DNA of 38,403 nucleotides from Verrucomicrobia bacterium UBA1629 (lineage in GTDB: Bacteria > Verrucomicrobiota > Kiritimatiellia > RFP12 > UBA1067), in NCBI GenBank assembly GCA_002321305.1, contig DCMF01000080.1, positions 36,395 through 74,797 on the forward strand, written 5' to 3'. The notes below the pieces were generated by a model, which saw only the letters and a list, made by a program, of their open reading frames with translations, was not told where the DNA came from and did no database searches. The position numbers and the translations under genes are program-made. Position 1 is the first letter of the stretch. Each line of letters starts with the position of its first letter. Shown here piece after piece: positions 1-7,397 of the stretch.

Positions 1-140
1 AGCCGCCCCCTTCGATAAAGAGGGCGTACCGGCCCGCATCGAAACCGCCCTCGTCGGCAAAGAGGGCGTGTCGGCCCACGTCGAAGACAAAGAATCTTGC
101 CCCTCCGCTGTTATCGAAGGGGGCGGCTTCAGCCGCCCCT
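1..140. repeat. REP-like palindromes and 42-bp tandem repeat in the RAYT tail
   Basis: Three elements are visible. (1) An exact 18-nt inverted pair: 1-18 and the reverse complement at 111-128. (2) A tight hairpin, 120-128 with 131-139, a 9-bp GC stem closed by a 2-nt loop. (3) A tandem unit with 42-nt period starting at 17 and 59, sharing AAAGAGGGCGT and CGGCCC. All lie inside the RAYT reading frame. This is the kind of REP/palindrome cluster RAYTs are found with. The left end of the array is cut by the window. Confidence 0.75.
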
Positions 141-762
141 CCCCCGCCCGCGCCCAGACCTTGCGCGGCCGCAGCGCGCTCGCACAGAAGCCCTGGCTCG
201 CGACAAAGGCGACGCGCGGCCCGTTCAGCAGCTCGGCGTTCCCGCGCAGATGCGCCGTGCACGCGCCATAGCGGTCGCTCGACCAGTTCGCGGGATTCTC
301 GCGAATGTACTTCTGCCAGCCCTTGAATTCGGCCTCGCTCGTCACGAGGTCGTCCCAGTAGTCGCGTTGCCACAGCTTCTCGCCGATGTCCTCGATTTCG
401 CCTGCGCGCCGCATCTGTCCGTAAACGAATGACGTGCCGCCCTTGAAGCGGCTCATCAGAAAGCCGAGATGGTGCGCCCGGTTCGTCTCACGCCAATGAA
501 TGCGCAGCAAGGCGTGAAAATGGTTGGGCATGACCACGGAGTCGAAGACCTCAAGCTCGGAATACTTGCCCGGCAACGCGCGCCACGCCGACTCGACCGC
601 CCGCCCCAGCGCGTTCAAGACGACCCGGTCGCCGACGACCGCCCCCAGAAGCGACTTGTTCTTCGCCACCTGCACTGTCACCGACCACCACCCGCTGCGG
701 TAGCTGATCGCCGTCTGACGCAGTGACGTGCGGCGCGGTTGCGCGAGACGTTCAGTGCCCAT
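1..762 (-). CDS. REP-associated tyrosine transposase (RAYT, Y1_Tnp/IS200-like), 3' end beyond window
   Basis: The reading frame starts at ATG 762 and stays open for 254 codons to the window edge, so the stop is not seen. It has the family signature VMPNHFHALL (the HxH metal-binding pair of Y1/HUH nucleases) near residue 75 and YIRENPANW, which carries the likely catalytic tyrosine, near residue 145. RAYTs are single-copy, domesticated IS200/IS605 relatives that nick palindromic REP sequences. The start overlaps the tadG-like stop by 11 nt, so an ATG slightly further in cannot be excluded. The last 60 or so residues are encoded by the palindromic and tandem repeats at 1-140 and read as low-complexity sequence. 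Such a REP-like tail is consistent with a RAYT beside its own repeat targets. The family is confident. The C-terminus is unknown. Confidence 0.85.
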   Translation of the reverse strand, partial: MGTERLAQPRRTSLRQTAISYRSGWWSVTVQVAKNKSLLGAVVGDRVVLNALGRAVESAWRALPGKYSELEVFDSVVMPNHFHALLRIHWRETNRAHHLGFLMSRFKGGTSFVYGQMRRAGEIEDIGEKLWQRDYWDDLVTSEAEFKGWQKYIRENPANWSSDRYGACTAHLRGNAELLNGPRVAFVASQGFCASALRPRKVWARAGEGRLKPPPSITAEGQDSLSSTWADTPSLPTRAVSMRAGTPSLSKGAA

Positions 763-2149
763 GCGGCGTGCCTCCCCGTCCGCCGCCGCCCCCGGTGGGA
801 CGCAGACAGCTCGACGCATTGTACATGAGCCACGTGCGGCCCTGCTCGCGGACGCTCGGCTTTTCCCAGTCGACGAGCTGCCGACAGTAGTAGCAGCCCT
901 TCAGCGCGTCCGGCCCGTTCTGGAAATACGCCGGCAGGTCTTCGCGCAGATGGCGCATCCAGTCGGGATCGGCGGTCGAGAGATCCCTGCCGCCGACGGC
1001 GTCGATCGGCACGAGGCGCACGGCCTCGAACGCGGAGGTGACAAACCCCTTCAGCGCCGTCACGACACCGACGCCGCCGTCCGCGCCCTCGACCGTGCCG
1101 AACGGCTTCGCCGCCGCCGCCCACTTCGCCACGCGGTCTTCGCCCGATTCGAGCAGGTTCGGGATGTCGCCCAGCACACGGCAGATCGCCGCCGCCCCGC
1201 GCACGTCGTATTCGGGCTTGACCGGGCCGACGACGGGAAAGCGGTCGTCGCCGTCGGGATCGATCTCGCGCCACCGCCGCCACAGACCGGCGTCTGTCGT
1301 GTCGTAGAAGAACCACACCTGGTTCTGGTTCGTGATGAGGCTCGACTGCGCAAGCTCGTCAAGCGAGACGTCCGCGAGACGGCAGACGAGTTCCGAGCCG
1401 AGCAGGTCGACCGCGCTTCCCGTGCGCGGCACGAGGTGCAGCGAGTAGACCTCGCTGTTCGCGCACCGCTGACGCCGCGTCTCGTCGTCCGCGCTCGGCA
1501 GCGGCCCCCAGTCGCCAAAGCCCGAATAGCTGTCAAGGACGCCGGGCGCGTCGAAGTGAAACCAACACCAGTTGCGTCCGGCGACGGCGTGGTAGAACTG
1601 CGGATTGAGCAGCAGGTGTCCGCCGGCGGCGTCCATGAACGCGATGTTGTCCGGCCCGGCGTAGAGCGGCGCGCCGATCTCGACTTCGAGAGCCTGCGCG
1701 TATTCCTCCCACGCGCCCTCCCACGGCGCGGGATACGCCTCCGGCGTCGTCACGTAGGCCGTGCGGATGTCGATGACGTGCTGTTCCAGGATCTCGCGCA
1801 TCTCGTCGCTCGGCTCCGCCCCGTTCGCATACGCAGTCTCGTTGCCGATTGAGATGCCGCGCAGGGGGCCGAGGAAGCAAAGGCGCGCCTGCTCGGCTTG
1901 GATGCGCGCGCAGTCCTCTTCGCGGTCCTCAAGCGCGGCCTTGAGGTGCTTGACGTTCAGCGCGCCGATCTGGTTCAGCAGCTCGGCCTGATGGCGCGCG
2001 ACGGCGAGCGCCGCCGCGTCGCCCGCGTTCATCGTGCGGTTCTTGGCCGTGACCGCGAGATACGCGCCCACGTTCAGGAGCGTGAGGAACGTGACCGCGA
2101 CCAGCACGAGCACGAGATAGAGCGCGACCTGTCCGTGTTGTGCCTTCAT
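752..2149 (-). CDS. TadG-like pilus-assembly protein
   Basis: 465 residues from ATG 2149, which overlaps the stop of the TadE-like gene upstream as ATGA. The N-terminus (MKAQHG then QVALYLVLVLVAVTFLTLLN) is a short basic lead followed by one membrane helix at about residues 8-33, the layout of TadE/TadG/TadF minor pseudopilins. The rest is a large, probably extracytoplasmic domain with scattered cysteines and aromatic residues, without a von Willebrand factor A motif that I can see. TadG proteins are minor components of type IVc (Flp/Tad) pili and act at the cell envelope. The G^Q junction matches the other three genes of this operon, which suggests a shared prepilin peptidase. The ATPase and secretin genes of a Tad system are not in this window. 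The operon role is confident. The exact TadG assignment is moderate. Confidence 0.65.
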   Translation of the reverse strand: MKAQHGQVALYLVLVLVAVTFLTLLNVGAYLAVTAKNRTMNAGDAAALAVARHQAELLNQIGALNVKHLKAALEDREEDCARIQAEQARLCFLGPLRGISIGNETAYANGAEPSDEMREILEQHVIDIRTAYVTTPEAYPAPWEGAWEEYAQALEVEIGAPLYAGPDNIAFMDAAGGHLLLNPQFYHAVAGRNWCWFHFDAPGVLDSYSGFGDWGPLPSADDETRRQRCANSEVYSLHLVPRTGSAVDLLGSELVCRLADVSLDELAQSSLITNQNQVWFFYDTTDAGLWRRWREIDPDGDDRFPVVGPVKPEYDVRGAAAICRVLGDIPNLLESGEDRVAKWAAAAKPFGTVEGADGGVGVVTALKGFVTSAFEAVRLVPIDAVGGRDLSTADPDWMRHLREDLPAYFQNGPDALKGCYYCRQLVDWEKPSVREQGRTWLMYNASSCLRPTGGGGGRGGTPHGH

Positions 2150-2634
2150 CGTCCCGCATCGTTGAGGTAGAGCGTGTGGTTCGCCTCGATGCCGGCCGAT
2201 CCGGAGAGGTCGAACGTCCACGCGCCGTCGAAGAGGTCGAAGCCGAGCGCGACCGTCGCGTCCGTGCCGTCGCCGGGATCGACCTTCAGGCCGCCCCAGC
2301 GTTCGTAGTCGAGGATGCCGCGCGCCTCCGGCTCGTGTTCGGACGCGAGGTATTCGGGGATGCGCCCGTATTCCATGGCGACGTCGAAGTCCGCCCCTTC
2401 CGGCCACGTGCGCCGTCCCGCAATGGGGATGACGGCAACGCGCGCGGCCTTGCGGCACATATAGTCGTTGAAGCCAACGGCACGGGCGCGCGCGACACGC
2501 ATCGCCGCGTGTTCAAGCAGGATCTTGCCCGTCAGCAGGTAGGACAGCCTGAAGAGCGCCAAAAAGGCAAACGAAATGATCAAGACGGCCAGCACCGTCT
2601 CGACCATCGCCTGCCCTCGGCGCATCCGCCGCAC
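2146..2634 (-). CDS. TadE-like pseudopilin
   Basis: 162 residues. The N-terminus MRRMRRGQAMVETVLAVLII has the Tad prepilin junction (G^Q, then E five residues later) followed by a hydrophobic helix at about residues 10-32. A soluble domain of about 125 residues follows. TadE-like proteins are processed by the TadV/CpaA-type prepilin peptidase and are minor pilins of Flp pili. The stop overlaps the next start (ATGA), so it is translationally coupled to the TadG-like gene. It lies 6 nt downstream of the Flp pilin stop. Confidence 0.75.
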   Translation of the reverse strand: MRRMRRGQAMVETVLAVLIISFAFLALFRLSYLLTGKILLEHAAMRVARARAVGFNDYMCRKAARVAVIPIAGRRTWPEGADFDVAMEYGRIPEYLASEHEPEARGILDYERWGGLKVDPGDGTDATVALGFDLFDGAWTFDLSGSAGIEANHTLYLNDAGR

Positions 2635-2640
2635 GTGACG

Positions 2641-2865
2641 TCACTCCCCAAGGGAGCGGATCGAGTCCGAGCTGATCGAGTCCGCCGCAGACTTCGCCTT
2701 CGAGCCCTCCTCAGAGGAGAGCGCGTCGGTTGCACCGGCGGCCTTCTTGCCGATCGCGCGGCTCAGGAAGGTGAAGACGGCGATGAGGGACACCGCAATC
2801 AGCGCGACGATGATGATGTACTCGACCATCGTCTGGCCTTTTCTCAACGTTTTCATCAGGTTCAT
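2641..2865 (-). CDS. flp: Flp/Fap-type major pilin
   Basis: 74 residues. The lead MNLMKTLRKG is followed by QTMVEYIIIVALIAVSLIAV, the classic Flp prepilin motif with cleavage after Gly and the E-Y pair at +5/+6. One hydrophobic helix follows, then a short Ser/Ala/Lys-rich tail. Flp pilin is the polymerising subunit of type IVc pili used for surface attachment. A strong ribosome-binding site (AGGAGG) lies 6-7 nt before the ATG. It is the second gene of the operon started at 3023. Confidence 0.9.
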   Translation of the reverse strand: MNLMKTLRKGQTMVEYIIIVALIAVSLIAVFTFLSRAIGKKAAGATDALSSEEGSKAKSAADSISSDSIRSLGE

Positions 2866-2879
2866 GACTTTCCTCCTTT

Positions 2880-3023
2880 TCAGGGATATTCGCTTGAAAC
2901 GAGCCTTTCCGTGCGGACGCCGAAGCCGACCGAACCCGAGACGAGGAATCCCAGGACGGACACCACGACAACGAGGCTCGCGAGCGCGAGCACGTATTCG
3001 AGAAGAGCCTGGCCTTTCCGCAT
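2880..3023 (-). CDS. Small Flp-like pilin, 47 residues
   Basis: A short gene easily missed by length cut-offs. It reads MRKGQALLEYVLALASLVVV and onward, with the same prepilin junction as Flp: G4^Q5, then E9-Y10, then a single membrane helix to about residue 30 and a 17-residue tail. It is the first gene of the pilus operon. Its ATG is 6 nt from a TATAAT box, so its mRNA is probably leaderless. Its stop lies 14 nt before the flp start and overlaps the flp ribosome-binding region. It may be a minor or alternative pilin subunit. Coding status rests on the motif, promoter and operon position. Confidence 0.75.
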   Translation of the reverse strand: MRKGQALLEYVLALASLVVVVSVLGFLVSGSVGFGVRTERLVSSEYP

Positions 3024-3029
3024 GGGCGT

Positions 3030-3035
3030 ATTATA
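3030..3035 (-). promoter_or_regulatory. Extended -10 promoter of the pilus operon
   Basis: On the minus strand TGCTATAAT precedes the 2880-3023 gene. Six nucleotides separate the hexamer from the ATG, so transcription would begin at or next to the start codon. No good -35 box is visible; the extended TG element is probably sufficient. Confidence 0.7.
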
Positions 3036-3062
3036 GCACATTCACGCGATGCGCGAAAAGCC

Positions 3063-3704
3063 TCAGGGCTTCAGGTAGAGCCGGCAATGACAGAGGCCAT
3101 GGTAGGCCGGATCGCGCAGCTGGCCCTTGAACTCGTCGCACGGGCAGAAGAATTCGGGCAGCTTCGGCAGACGGCACGGGCAGAACCCGTTCTTGCGCAT
3201 GAGGCCCGCGCGCACCGCCTCCACAAGCCGCGCGTCGGGATTGAGTGTCACCCGGTTCTGCGCGAAGAGTTCACGGATCTCCGTCGACGACTCCTTCGTG
3301 CGCGGATAGGCCCGGAACGTCACGAGCCGCCGCAGCGCGTCAATGTCCTTCCAGCGCGGCAGGCCCTCGACCGAATCTTCGCCGATCACGAAAAAGAGCT
3401 CCGCGCCCGGATTCTCCGCCGCGATCTCCCGCACCGTGTCGATCGCATACGACACGCCGCCGCGCCGGATCTCGCGTTCGTCGACAACCGCTTTCTCGAC
3501 CGCCGCGAATGCCGCGCGGACGCCCGCGAGCCGATCCCACGGCGGCGCGTACGCGCCGTCCGAGACGCCGACCTTGAACGGGCTCACGTGCGCGGGCACG
3601 ACAATCAGCCGGTCGAGCGCCAGGTCGGCAATCGCCGTCCGCGCGACGTTGACGTGTCCGTAGTGGATGGGGTTAAAGCTTCCGCCGTAGATGCCGATTT
3701 TCAT
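3063..3704 (-). CDS. nadD: Nicotinate-nucleotide adenylyltransferase fused to a ferredoxin-thioredoxin-reductase-like domain
   Basis: 213 residues from ATG 3704, 4 nt after the upstream stop. Residues 1-150 are NadD, which adenylates nicotinate mononucleotide in NAD synthesis: GGSFNPIHYGH at 7-17 (nucleotidyltransferase HxGH motif), FFVIGEDSVEGLPRW at about 104-118, and SSTEIR at 139-144. The usual spacer of about 16 residues before the SSTxIR motif is missing. Residues 150-213 match the catalytic chain of ferredoxin-thioredoxin reductase: C175-P-C177, C187-P-C189, C205-H-C207, ending CHCRLY. In that family four of these cysteines bind a 4Fe-4S cluster and two form the redox disulfide. The frame is continuous, so this is a true fusion unless the sequence contains an error. 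Upstream coupling to a cysteine-containing PP-loop protein is notable. Confidence 0.85.
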   Translation of the reverse strand: MKIGIYGGSFNPIHYGHVNVARTAIADLALDRLIVVPAHVSPFKVGVSDGAYAPPWDRLAGVRAAFAAVEKAVVDEREIRRGGVSYAIDTVREIAAENPGAELFFVIGEDSVEGLPRWKDIDALRRLVTFRAYPRTKESSTEIRELFAQNRVTLNPDARLVEAVRAGLMRKNGFCPCRLPKLPEFFCPCDEFKGQLRDPAYHGLCHCRLYLKP

Positions 3705-3708
3705 GTCG

Positions 3709-4620
3709 TCACGTGATCTGGTAGGGCTTGAACGGCGCGCGGTCGGCGTCGGTCGTGCCGCGCGACCAGGCGCGGACGATGCCGCGCGCAAGAGCGAGGC
3801 CGTCCGCCGACTTCAGGTCGGGCACGAGCGCCGTCGGTCCCGGCACGTCGTCGAAGGCAATGACAGTTCCCCTCTCCTTCGCGAGGCGCGCATTCTCGCC
3901 CGCATCGCGTCCGAGAATTACGCTGGAACCGTCCGGCAGGCGGAAGCGCCGCCCGACGAGCAGCAGCTCGACGAGCGCGCGGTCGCGCAGCCCCTCGTGT
4001 TCCATGAGGTCGCGCAGCTTGCGCCCGAACGCCGCCTCCGTCAGCTTGCAGCCGCCGGCGGGCGACGGGTAGTCGGTGATGCCGAATTCCGCCGCGAGCG
4101 CGATCTGGCGGTCGCGGGCGCGCCCCGAAATGTCCAGCAGCCTCTCGCGGTCGAGCTTGCCCTCGATCTCGGGGATCGTCGGCTCCAGCAGCTTCGCGGA
4201 AAGCGGACGCACGAGACGCCCCTTCAGGCCGGACGACTTCTCGACGGTGAGGAGCGACTGCGCGTTCTGGCTCATCGGCCGCTGCCCGCGCACCTCGCCC
4301 GTCGCGACGAAGTCGTAGCCGAGCCGCGCCATCAGCTCGCCCGCGCGGCGGATCATCAGCGCATGGCAGTCGATGCAGGGGTTCATCGCCCCGCCGAAGC
4401 CATGCGGCGGATTCTCAAGAAGCGAGATCTCGTCCGCGAGAAAGTCGACGACGTGAATCTTCACGCCAAGGGCCTTCGCCGCCGCGACGGCCCTGACGGA
4501 AGAGAAGAACGGCGTCTCGAACGTGACGGCCTCGACTTCGGCCCCCGCACGCTGGAGCACCCGCACCGCGAGCTGGCTGTCCAGCCCGCCGCTCAACAAG
4601 GAAAGTCCTTTGCTCTGCAT
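3709..4620 (-). CDS. PP-loop ATPase, MnmA/ThiI-like tRNA sulfurtransferase candidate
   Basis: 303 residues. The N-terminal PP-loop SGGLDSQLA at residues 10-18 binds ATP in the N-type ATP pyrophosphatase family (MnmA, ThiI, TtuA). CIDC at 82-85 lies in NPCIDCHALM, a CxxC placed as in thiouridylases. A C-terminal region with SPAGGCKLTEAAFGRKLRDL at about 185-204 resembles the NFACT-R-like domain found fused to such PP-loop proteins. The likely role is thiolation of a tRNA uridine; the true target cannot be read from sequence. The ATG is 7 nt from a TATACT box, so the mRNA is probably leaderless. nadD with its Fe-S domain follows after 4 nt, suggesting a sulfur or redox connection. Confidence 0.7.
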   Translation of the reverse strand: MQSKGLSLLSGGLDSQLAVRVLQRAGAEVEAVTFETPFFSSVRAVAAAKALGVKIHVVDFLADEISLLENPPHGFGGAMNPCIDCHALMIRRAGELMARLGYDFVATGEVRGQRPMSQNAQSLLTVEKSSGLKGRLVRPLSAKLLEPTIPEIEGKLDRERLLDISGRARDRQIALAAEFGITDYPSPAGGCKLTEAAFGRKLRDLMEHEGLRDRALVELLLVGRRFRLPDGSSVILGRDAGENARLAKERGTVIAFDDVPGPTALVPDLKSADGLALARGIVRAWSRGTTDADRAPFKPYQIT

Positions 4621-4627
4621 GGGGGAT

Positions 4628-4633
4628 AGTATA
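4628..4633 (-). promoter_or_regulatory. Extended -10 promoter of the PP-loop/nadD operon
   Basis: TGCTATACT on the minus strand with 7 nt to the ATG at 4620. This predicts a leaderless transcript. The following 175 nt up to dgkA (4634-4809) hold no gene that I can support. Confidence 0.65.
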
Positions 4634-4809
4634 GCAAAAACGCCTTGCCGCCGCCACGGACACGCCTTGGCAGCATAAAGCTCATCTGCCTCTCAACCAC
4701 GCAGGGGGGGGGATGGCATGGAAGCGGCGAACGACGAGATGATCCCCTCGTCTCAATGCGCGGAGGACGAGGATCCTGGTTCAGGACAGGGCCAGTCGTG
4801 GATGTGCCT

Positions 4810-5205
4810 TCAAACTGAATCGCCACGCGACAAAACCGTCCCGAGGAGAACGCCCCACAGAACCGCAATCGTCACCACGACCACGAATACGGCGGCACTG
4901 CCAAAATCCTTCGCATAGCGGGCTTTCAGGTTCCATGTGGGCGACGCGAGGTCTACGACAGCTTCAATGGCCGAATTGACAAGTTCCGCCGAAAGGAGAA
5001 GCGGCCACAGCACCGCCAACGCGACCTTCAGCGCGACGGGCGCCGAAACGAGGGCGAGCGCCACGTAGTGCAGAAGGCCCAGCGCACATTCCTGACGAAA
5101 GGCGGCTGCCGTCCGGAAGGCGTCCCGAAGGCCGCGCAGCGAATTGACAAGCGCGGAAGCCAAATGCCGAACCCCCGTCGAGGGACTACTGACCTTTTCT
5201 TTCAT
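4810..5205 (-). CDS. dgkA: Diacylglycerol kinase (DgkA family)
   Basis: 131 residues from ATG 5205 (MKEKVSSPSTG). The signature ELVNSAIEAVVDL and the later KDFGSAAVFV are the conserved DgkA active-site segments. Three membrane helices are visible, and the length is normal for the family. DgkA phosphorylates diacylglycerol (or undecaprenol in some bacteria) in the inner membrane. The start overlaps the end of the phosphoethanolamine-transferase-like gene by 20 nt, so the two are co-expressed. Recycling the diacylglycerol released when phosphatidylethanolamine donates its headgroup would explain the pairing. A longer frame upstream exists but adds an Arg-rich stretch inside the neighbour and is not credible. 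Confidence 0.93.
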   Translation of the reverse strand: MKEKVSSPSTGVRHLASALVNSLRGLRDAFRTAAAFRQECALGLLHYVALALVSAPVALKVALAVLWPLLLSAELVNSAIEAVVDLASPTWNLKARYAKDFGSAAVFVVVVTIAVLWGVLLGTVLSRGDSV

Positions 5206-6850
5206 ACGTGCACGATCCATTGACAATCTTGCGAACCTTGCGAAAGCCAAACGGCGCGGCCTCGAACGAAGTCTCCGGGCGCGCACTTGCATACCCCTGC
5301 ACGTCACAGAGGCGAAGGACCGTCGCAAACAGCAAATCGCTCTGGAGCGGCGCATCCGTAAGCCGTGTCGCCGTCTCCATCAGCGCGACGTGTGAAGCCC
5401 TGTACCGTTCAGATGCCCAAAAGACCATCGGAACCTCCCACAGGTTCAGGTCCGTGGCCGTCCGGAATCGCGGCGAGTCGACGGAGTCTCCGTGATCCGA
5501 GAGATAGAGCATCCACGCGGGCCTGTCCAATCGCTTCAGGCGCTCGACGACCTGTCCCAGAAGCCTGTCGGTAAAGGCGATGGTGTTGTCATAGTTGTTG
5601 ACATTCGCCGCCGGAACACCGCGCGCGTCGCCAACGGCAAGTTCCCGCGGAAACGGCGAGAATTCTTGCGGACAGTTGTCGCCCGGCGGAAAATGACTGC
5701 CCCGCAGGTGGAGAAAGATGACAAGCGGGCGGTCTCCAGGCTCCGTCAACGCGCGGTCGACGCAATCGAGCAGCGCATCGTCATGCCAGACACGGCCCGC
5801 CATCTCCTCTGACATGAAGTGCAGCTGCGAACAGCCTGCAAACACAAAGGACTCCATGCCGTCGTGCTCGCCCCAGCGTTCCTGGGCCGAAAAATGCCGG
5901 CAGTCCCATCCTGCTCGCGACAGGACTTGCGGCAGCGTACAGCGCATGTCATCCGGACAGTCCAGCGACGCCTCAGTCAACAGCAGCCTCATCGCCTCCG
6001 CCGTGTTCCACGCGGCGGCAACCAGGTTCGAAAAGGCAACCAGTTCATCGCGAATCGCGTCCATGCACGGCGTTGTCGCGCGCGGATAGCCATAGAGCCC
6101 CCAGCGGTTGCGCGTCGCCGATTCGCCCAAGACGAAAACGCCAACCATGCGCCCTGCTGCGGACGCCTGCGGCGCGCCGCCGATCTGCGGAGAGGTCGCC
6201 AGCCGACAAAGATTCACGAATTGAGACCTTTTCTCCACGCTGTCCACAATGAGGTTTGTGCACACCAACGTCCGCAACGACTCGGCAGATGTCCAGAAGT
6301 CCGGGGTCTTGAGCGAGAAGAAAGCCCCGCCGACAAGCAGCATCGCGAACGACAGCAAGGCCGATCGCGCCGAAAGGCCGCCCTTCGGGATGACCTGAAA
6401 AGCCTTCGCCAGCAAGGCACCGCCAACGGCAAACCCCATCAGCCCCCATGCGAGTTTCCACGAGAAGGCGCATCTCAAATAGGTCATGATCTCATCCCGG
6501 GAACTGCACAGGGCTATGCCGATCCAGTCACCGTCCAGAATCATGCCGTGATTGAGTCGACAGTACCACTGGATGCCATCGCTTGTGAAAATGAGAACTG
6601 CAAGCGGAAAATAAGCCCACTTGCCCCAGCGGCCGAAAAGCGGACAGGGCGCAAGCAACAGGAGCGCCCAGTTCACCGAAGTGACCAAGATGCGCCCCAG
6701 CTTGACCAGGCTGAAGTCTGAATATGGGTCAAACGCCAGCTTGTCCAGCGCCACCAATACCGTGAAGACCGCACACAGGCTCGCAACGCAGGCGCATTGC
6801 GCCACAAATCCGCCCGAACCGCAGGCTGGCTCCATTTTTCTGTCTCGCAT
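5186..6850 (-). CDS. EptA-like phosphoethanolamine transferase / alkaline-phosphatase superfamily
   Basis: 554 residues from ATG 6850. About five N-terminal membrane helices (roughly residues 15-180) are followed by a periplasmic sulfatase-fold domain. LGESATRNRWGLYGYPRATT supplies the nucleophilic Thr (about 246) in the GES-x-TR context of EptA/MCR enzymes, and LSDHGDS near residue 470 supplies metal ligands. Such enzymes move phosphoethanolamine from phosphatidylethanolamine to lipid A or to another glycan. The reading frame is open to 6937, but the stretch 6851-6937 overlaps a stable RNA fold. The start at 6850 has a purine-rich AGAGGCG at good spacing and is preferred. dgkA follows with overlap. 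Confidence 0.85.
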   Translation of the reverse strand: MRDRKMEPACGSGGFVAQCACVASLCAVFTVLVALDKLAFDPYSDFSLVKLGRILVTSVNWALLLLAPCPLFGRWGKWAYFPLAVLIFTSDGIQWYCRLNHGMILDGDWIGIALCSSRDEIMTYLRCAFSWKLAWGLMGFAVGGALLAKAFQVIPKGGLSARSALLSFAMLLVGGAFFSLKTPDFWTSAESLRTLVCTNLIVDSVEKRSQFVNLCRLATSPQIGGAPQASAAGRMVGVFVLGESATRNRWGLYGYPRATTPCMDAIRDELVAFSNLVAAAWNTAEAMRLLLTEASLDCPDDMRCTLPQVLSRAGWDCRHFSAQERWGEHDGMESFVFAGCSQLHFMSEEMAGRVWHDDALLDCVDRALTEPGDRPLVIFLHLRGSHFPPGDNCPQEFSPFPRELAVGDARGVPAANVNNYDNTIAFTDRLLGQVVERLKRLDRPAWMLYLSDHGDSVDSPRFRTATDLNLWEVPMVFWASERYRASHVALMETATRLTDAPLQSDLLFATVLRLCDVQGYASARPETSFEAAPFGFRKVRKIVNGSCTYERKGQ

Positions 6851-6900
6851 ACCGTCGCCTCTCATGGCGGCGCGCCCTGCCGAACGCTTCAGAAGGCCTA

Positions 6901-7311
6901 CCACAGCCCGTAGAGGACGCCCGACAGGGCGCACCAATTGATTTTGAATTGATGTGTCCTGCTCAAGCTTGCCTCTCTACGGGTTTGTGTGGCAGTTCTC
7001 CGAAAGCAAGATGAACTCTCTTGCGGCACGGCAGACAAAGAAAGAGCGCTATCTTCCGTGCACTCGTCAGAAGGCTGTAGGATGCCTCGAGGGAAAGAAT
7101 GCCGCAAAAGACGCGCCCGATGGGGCGCGGCCTCCGCTTGCAATCGCTCTTTCCCGAAAACTTCCTACATCTTCTGACGAACGTCTTGCCTGCGTAGTCG
7201 CAAAATTAAACGCCCCCAACGGCACTGCAGCCAGGCGGCCCACTGCCTGAGGACTATATCTCCCCTGAACCCGCCATTCGCAAGTGGTCCGTTGCGCGAC
7301 TGGCCAGAAGC
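6901..7311 (-). ncRNA. Structured RNA candidate between dnaG and the eptA-like gene
   Basis: About 410 nt from the predicted start near 7311, without a convincing gene. A long central arm pairs 7065-7073 with 7171-7179 (9 bp), 7076-7082 with 7163-7169 (7 bp), then a 7 x 8 nt internal bubble, then 7091-7098 with 7148-7155 (8 bp) and a GC-rich tip 7112-7118 with 7123-7129. A second arm pairs 6907-6915 with 6975-6983 (9 bp), extended by 6901-6905 with 6988-6992, and encloses smaller hairpins. A long arm with a central bubble is reminiscent of 6S RNA, but no 6S, tmRNA, RNase P or SRP signature is present. It may be a stand-alone RNA or the 5' leader of the eptA-like gene. No clear intrinsic terminator is seen. 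Confidence 0.55.
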
Positions 7312-7317
7312 AAGCGA

Positions 7318-7347
7318 ATTATAGCATAATCACTCGCCGGAGGGCAA
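7318..7347 (-). promoter_or_regulatory. Promoter of the structured RNA
   Basis: Minus-strand TTGCCC (7347-7342), an 18-nt spacer, then the extended -10 TGCTATAAT with its hexamer at 7323-7318. It is the best-formed promoter in the window, because a recognisable -35 is also present. The start is expected near 7311. It lies between the dnaG stop and the RNA fold. Confidence 0.7.
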
Positions 7348-7397
7348 CGGCTCCCCCCGCAGAACCCCACGGGCTTCGGCAAGGAATTGCATTCCAT

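Noticed and set aside
728..1852. Long plus-strand frame opposite the TadG-like gene
   Set aside because: Arg-rich shadow of a high-GC gene; no motif, while the minus strand has a clear pilus operon.
4634..4809. Possible small gene between the PP-loop gene and dgkA
   Set aside because: Frames are short and without motifs; no RNA fold or promoter beyond the one at 4628-4633.
6898..7143. 81-codon minus-strand frame upstream of the eptA-like gene
   Set aside because: It runs through the stable hairpins, has no ribosome-binding site and no protein-like pattern.
6901..7311. tmRNA or RNase P RNA
   Set aside because: A short match to the tmRNA GATGTAGGAA stretch was noticed, but there is no 3' CCA-type end, tag frame or tRNA-like domain, and no P4 motif of RNase P.
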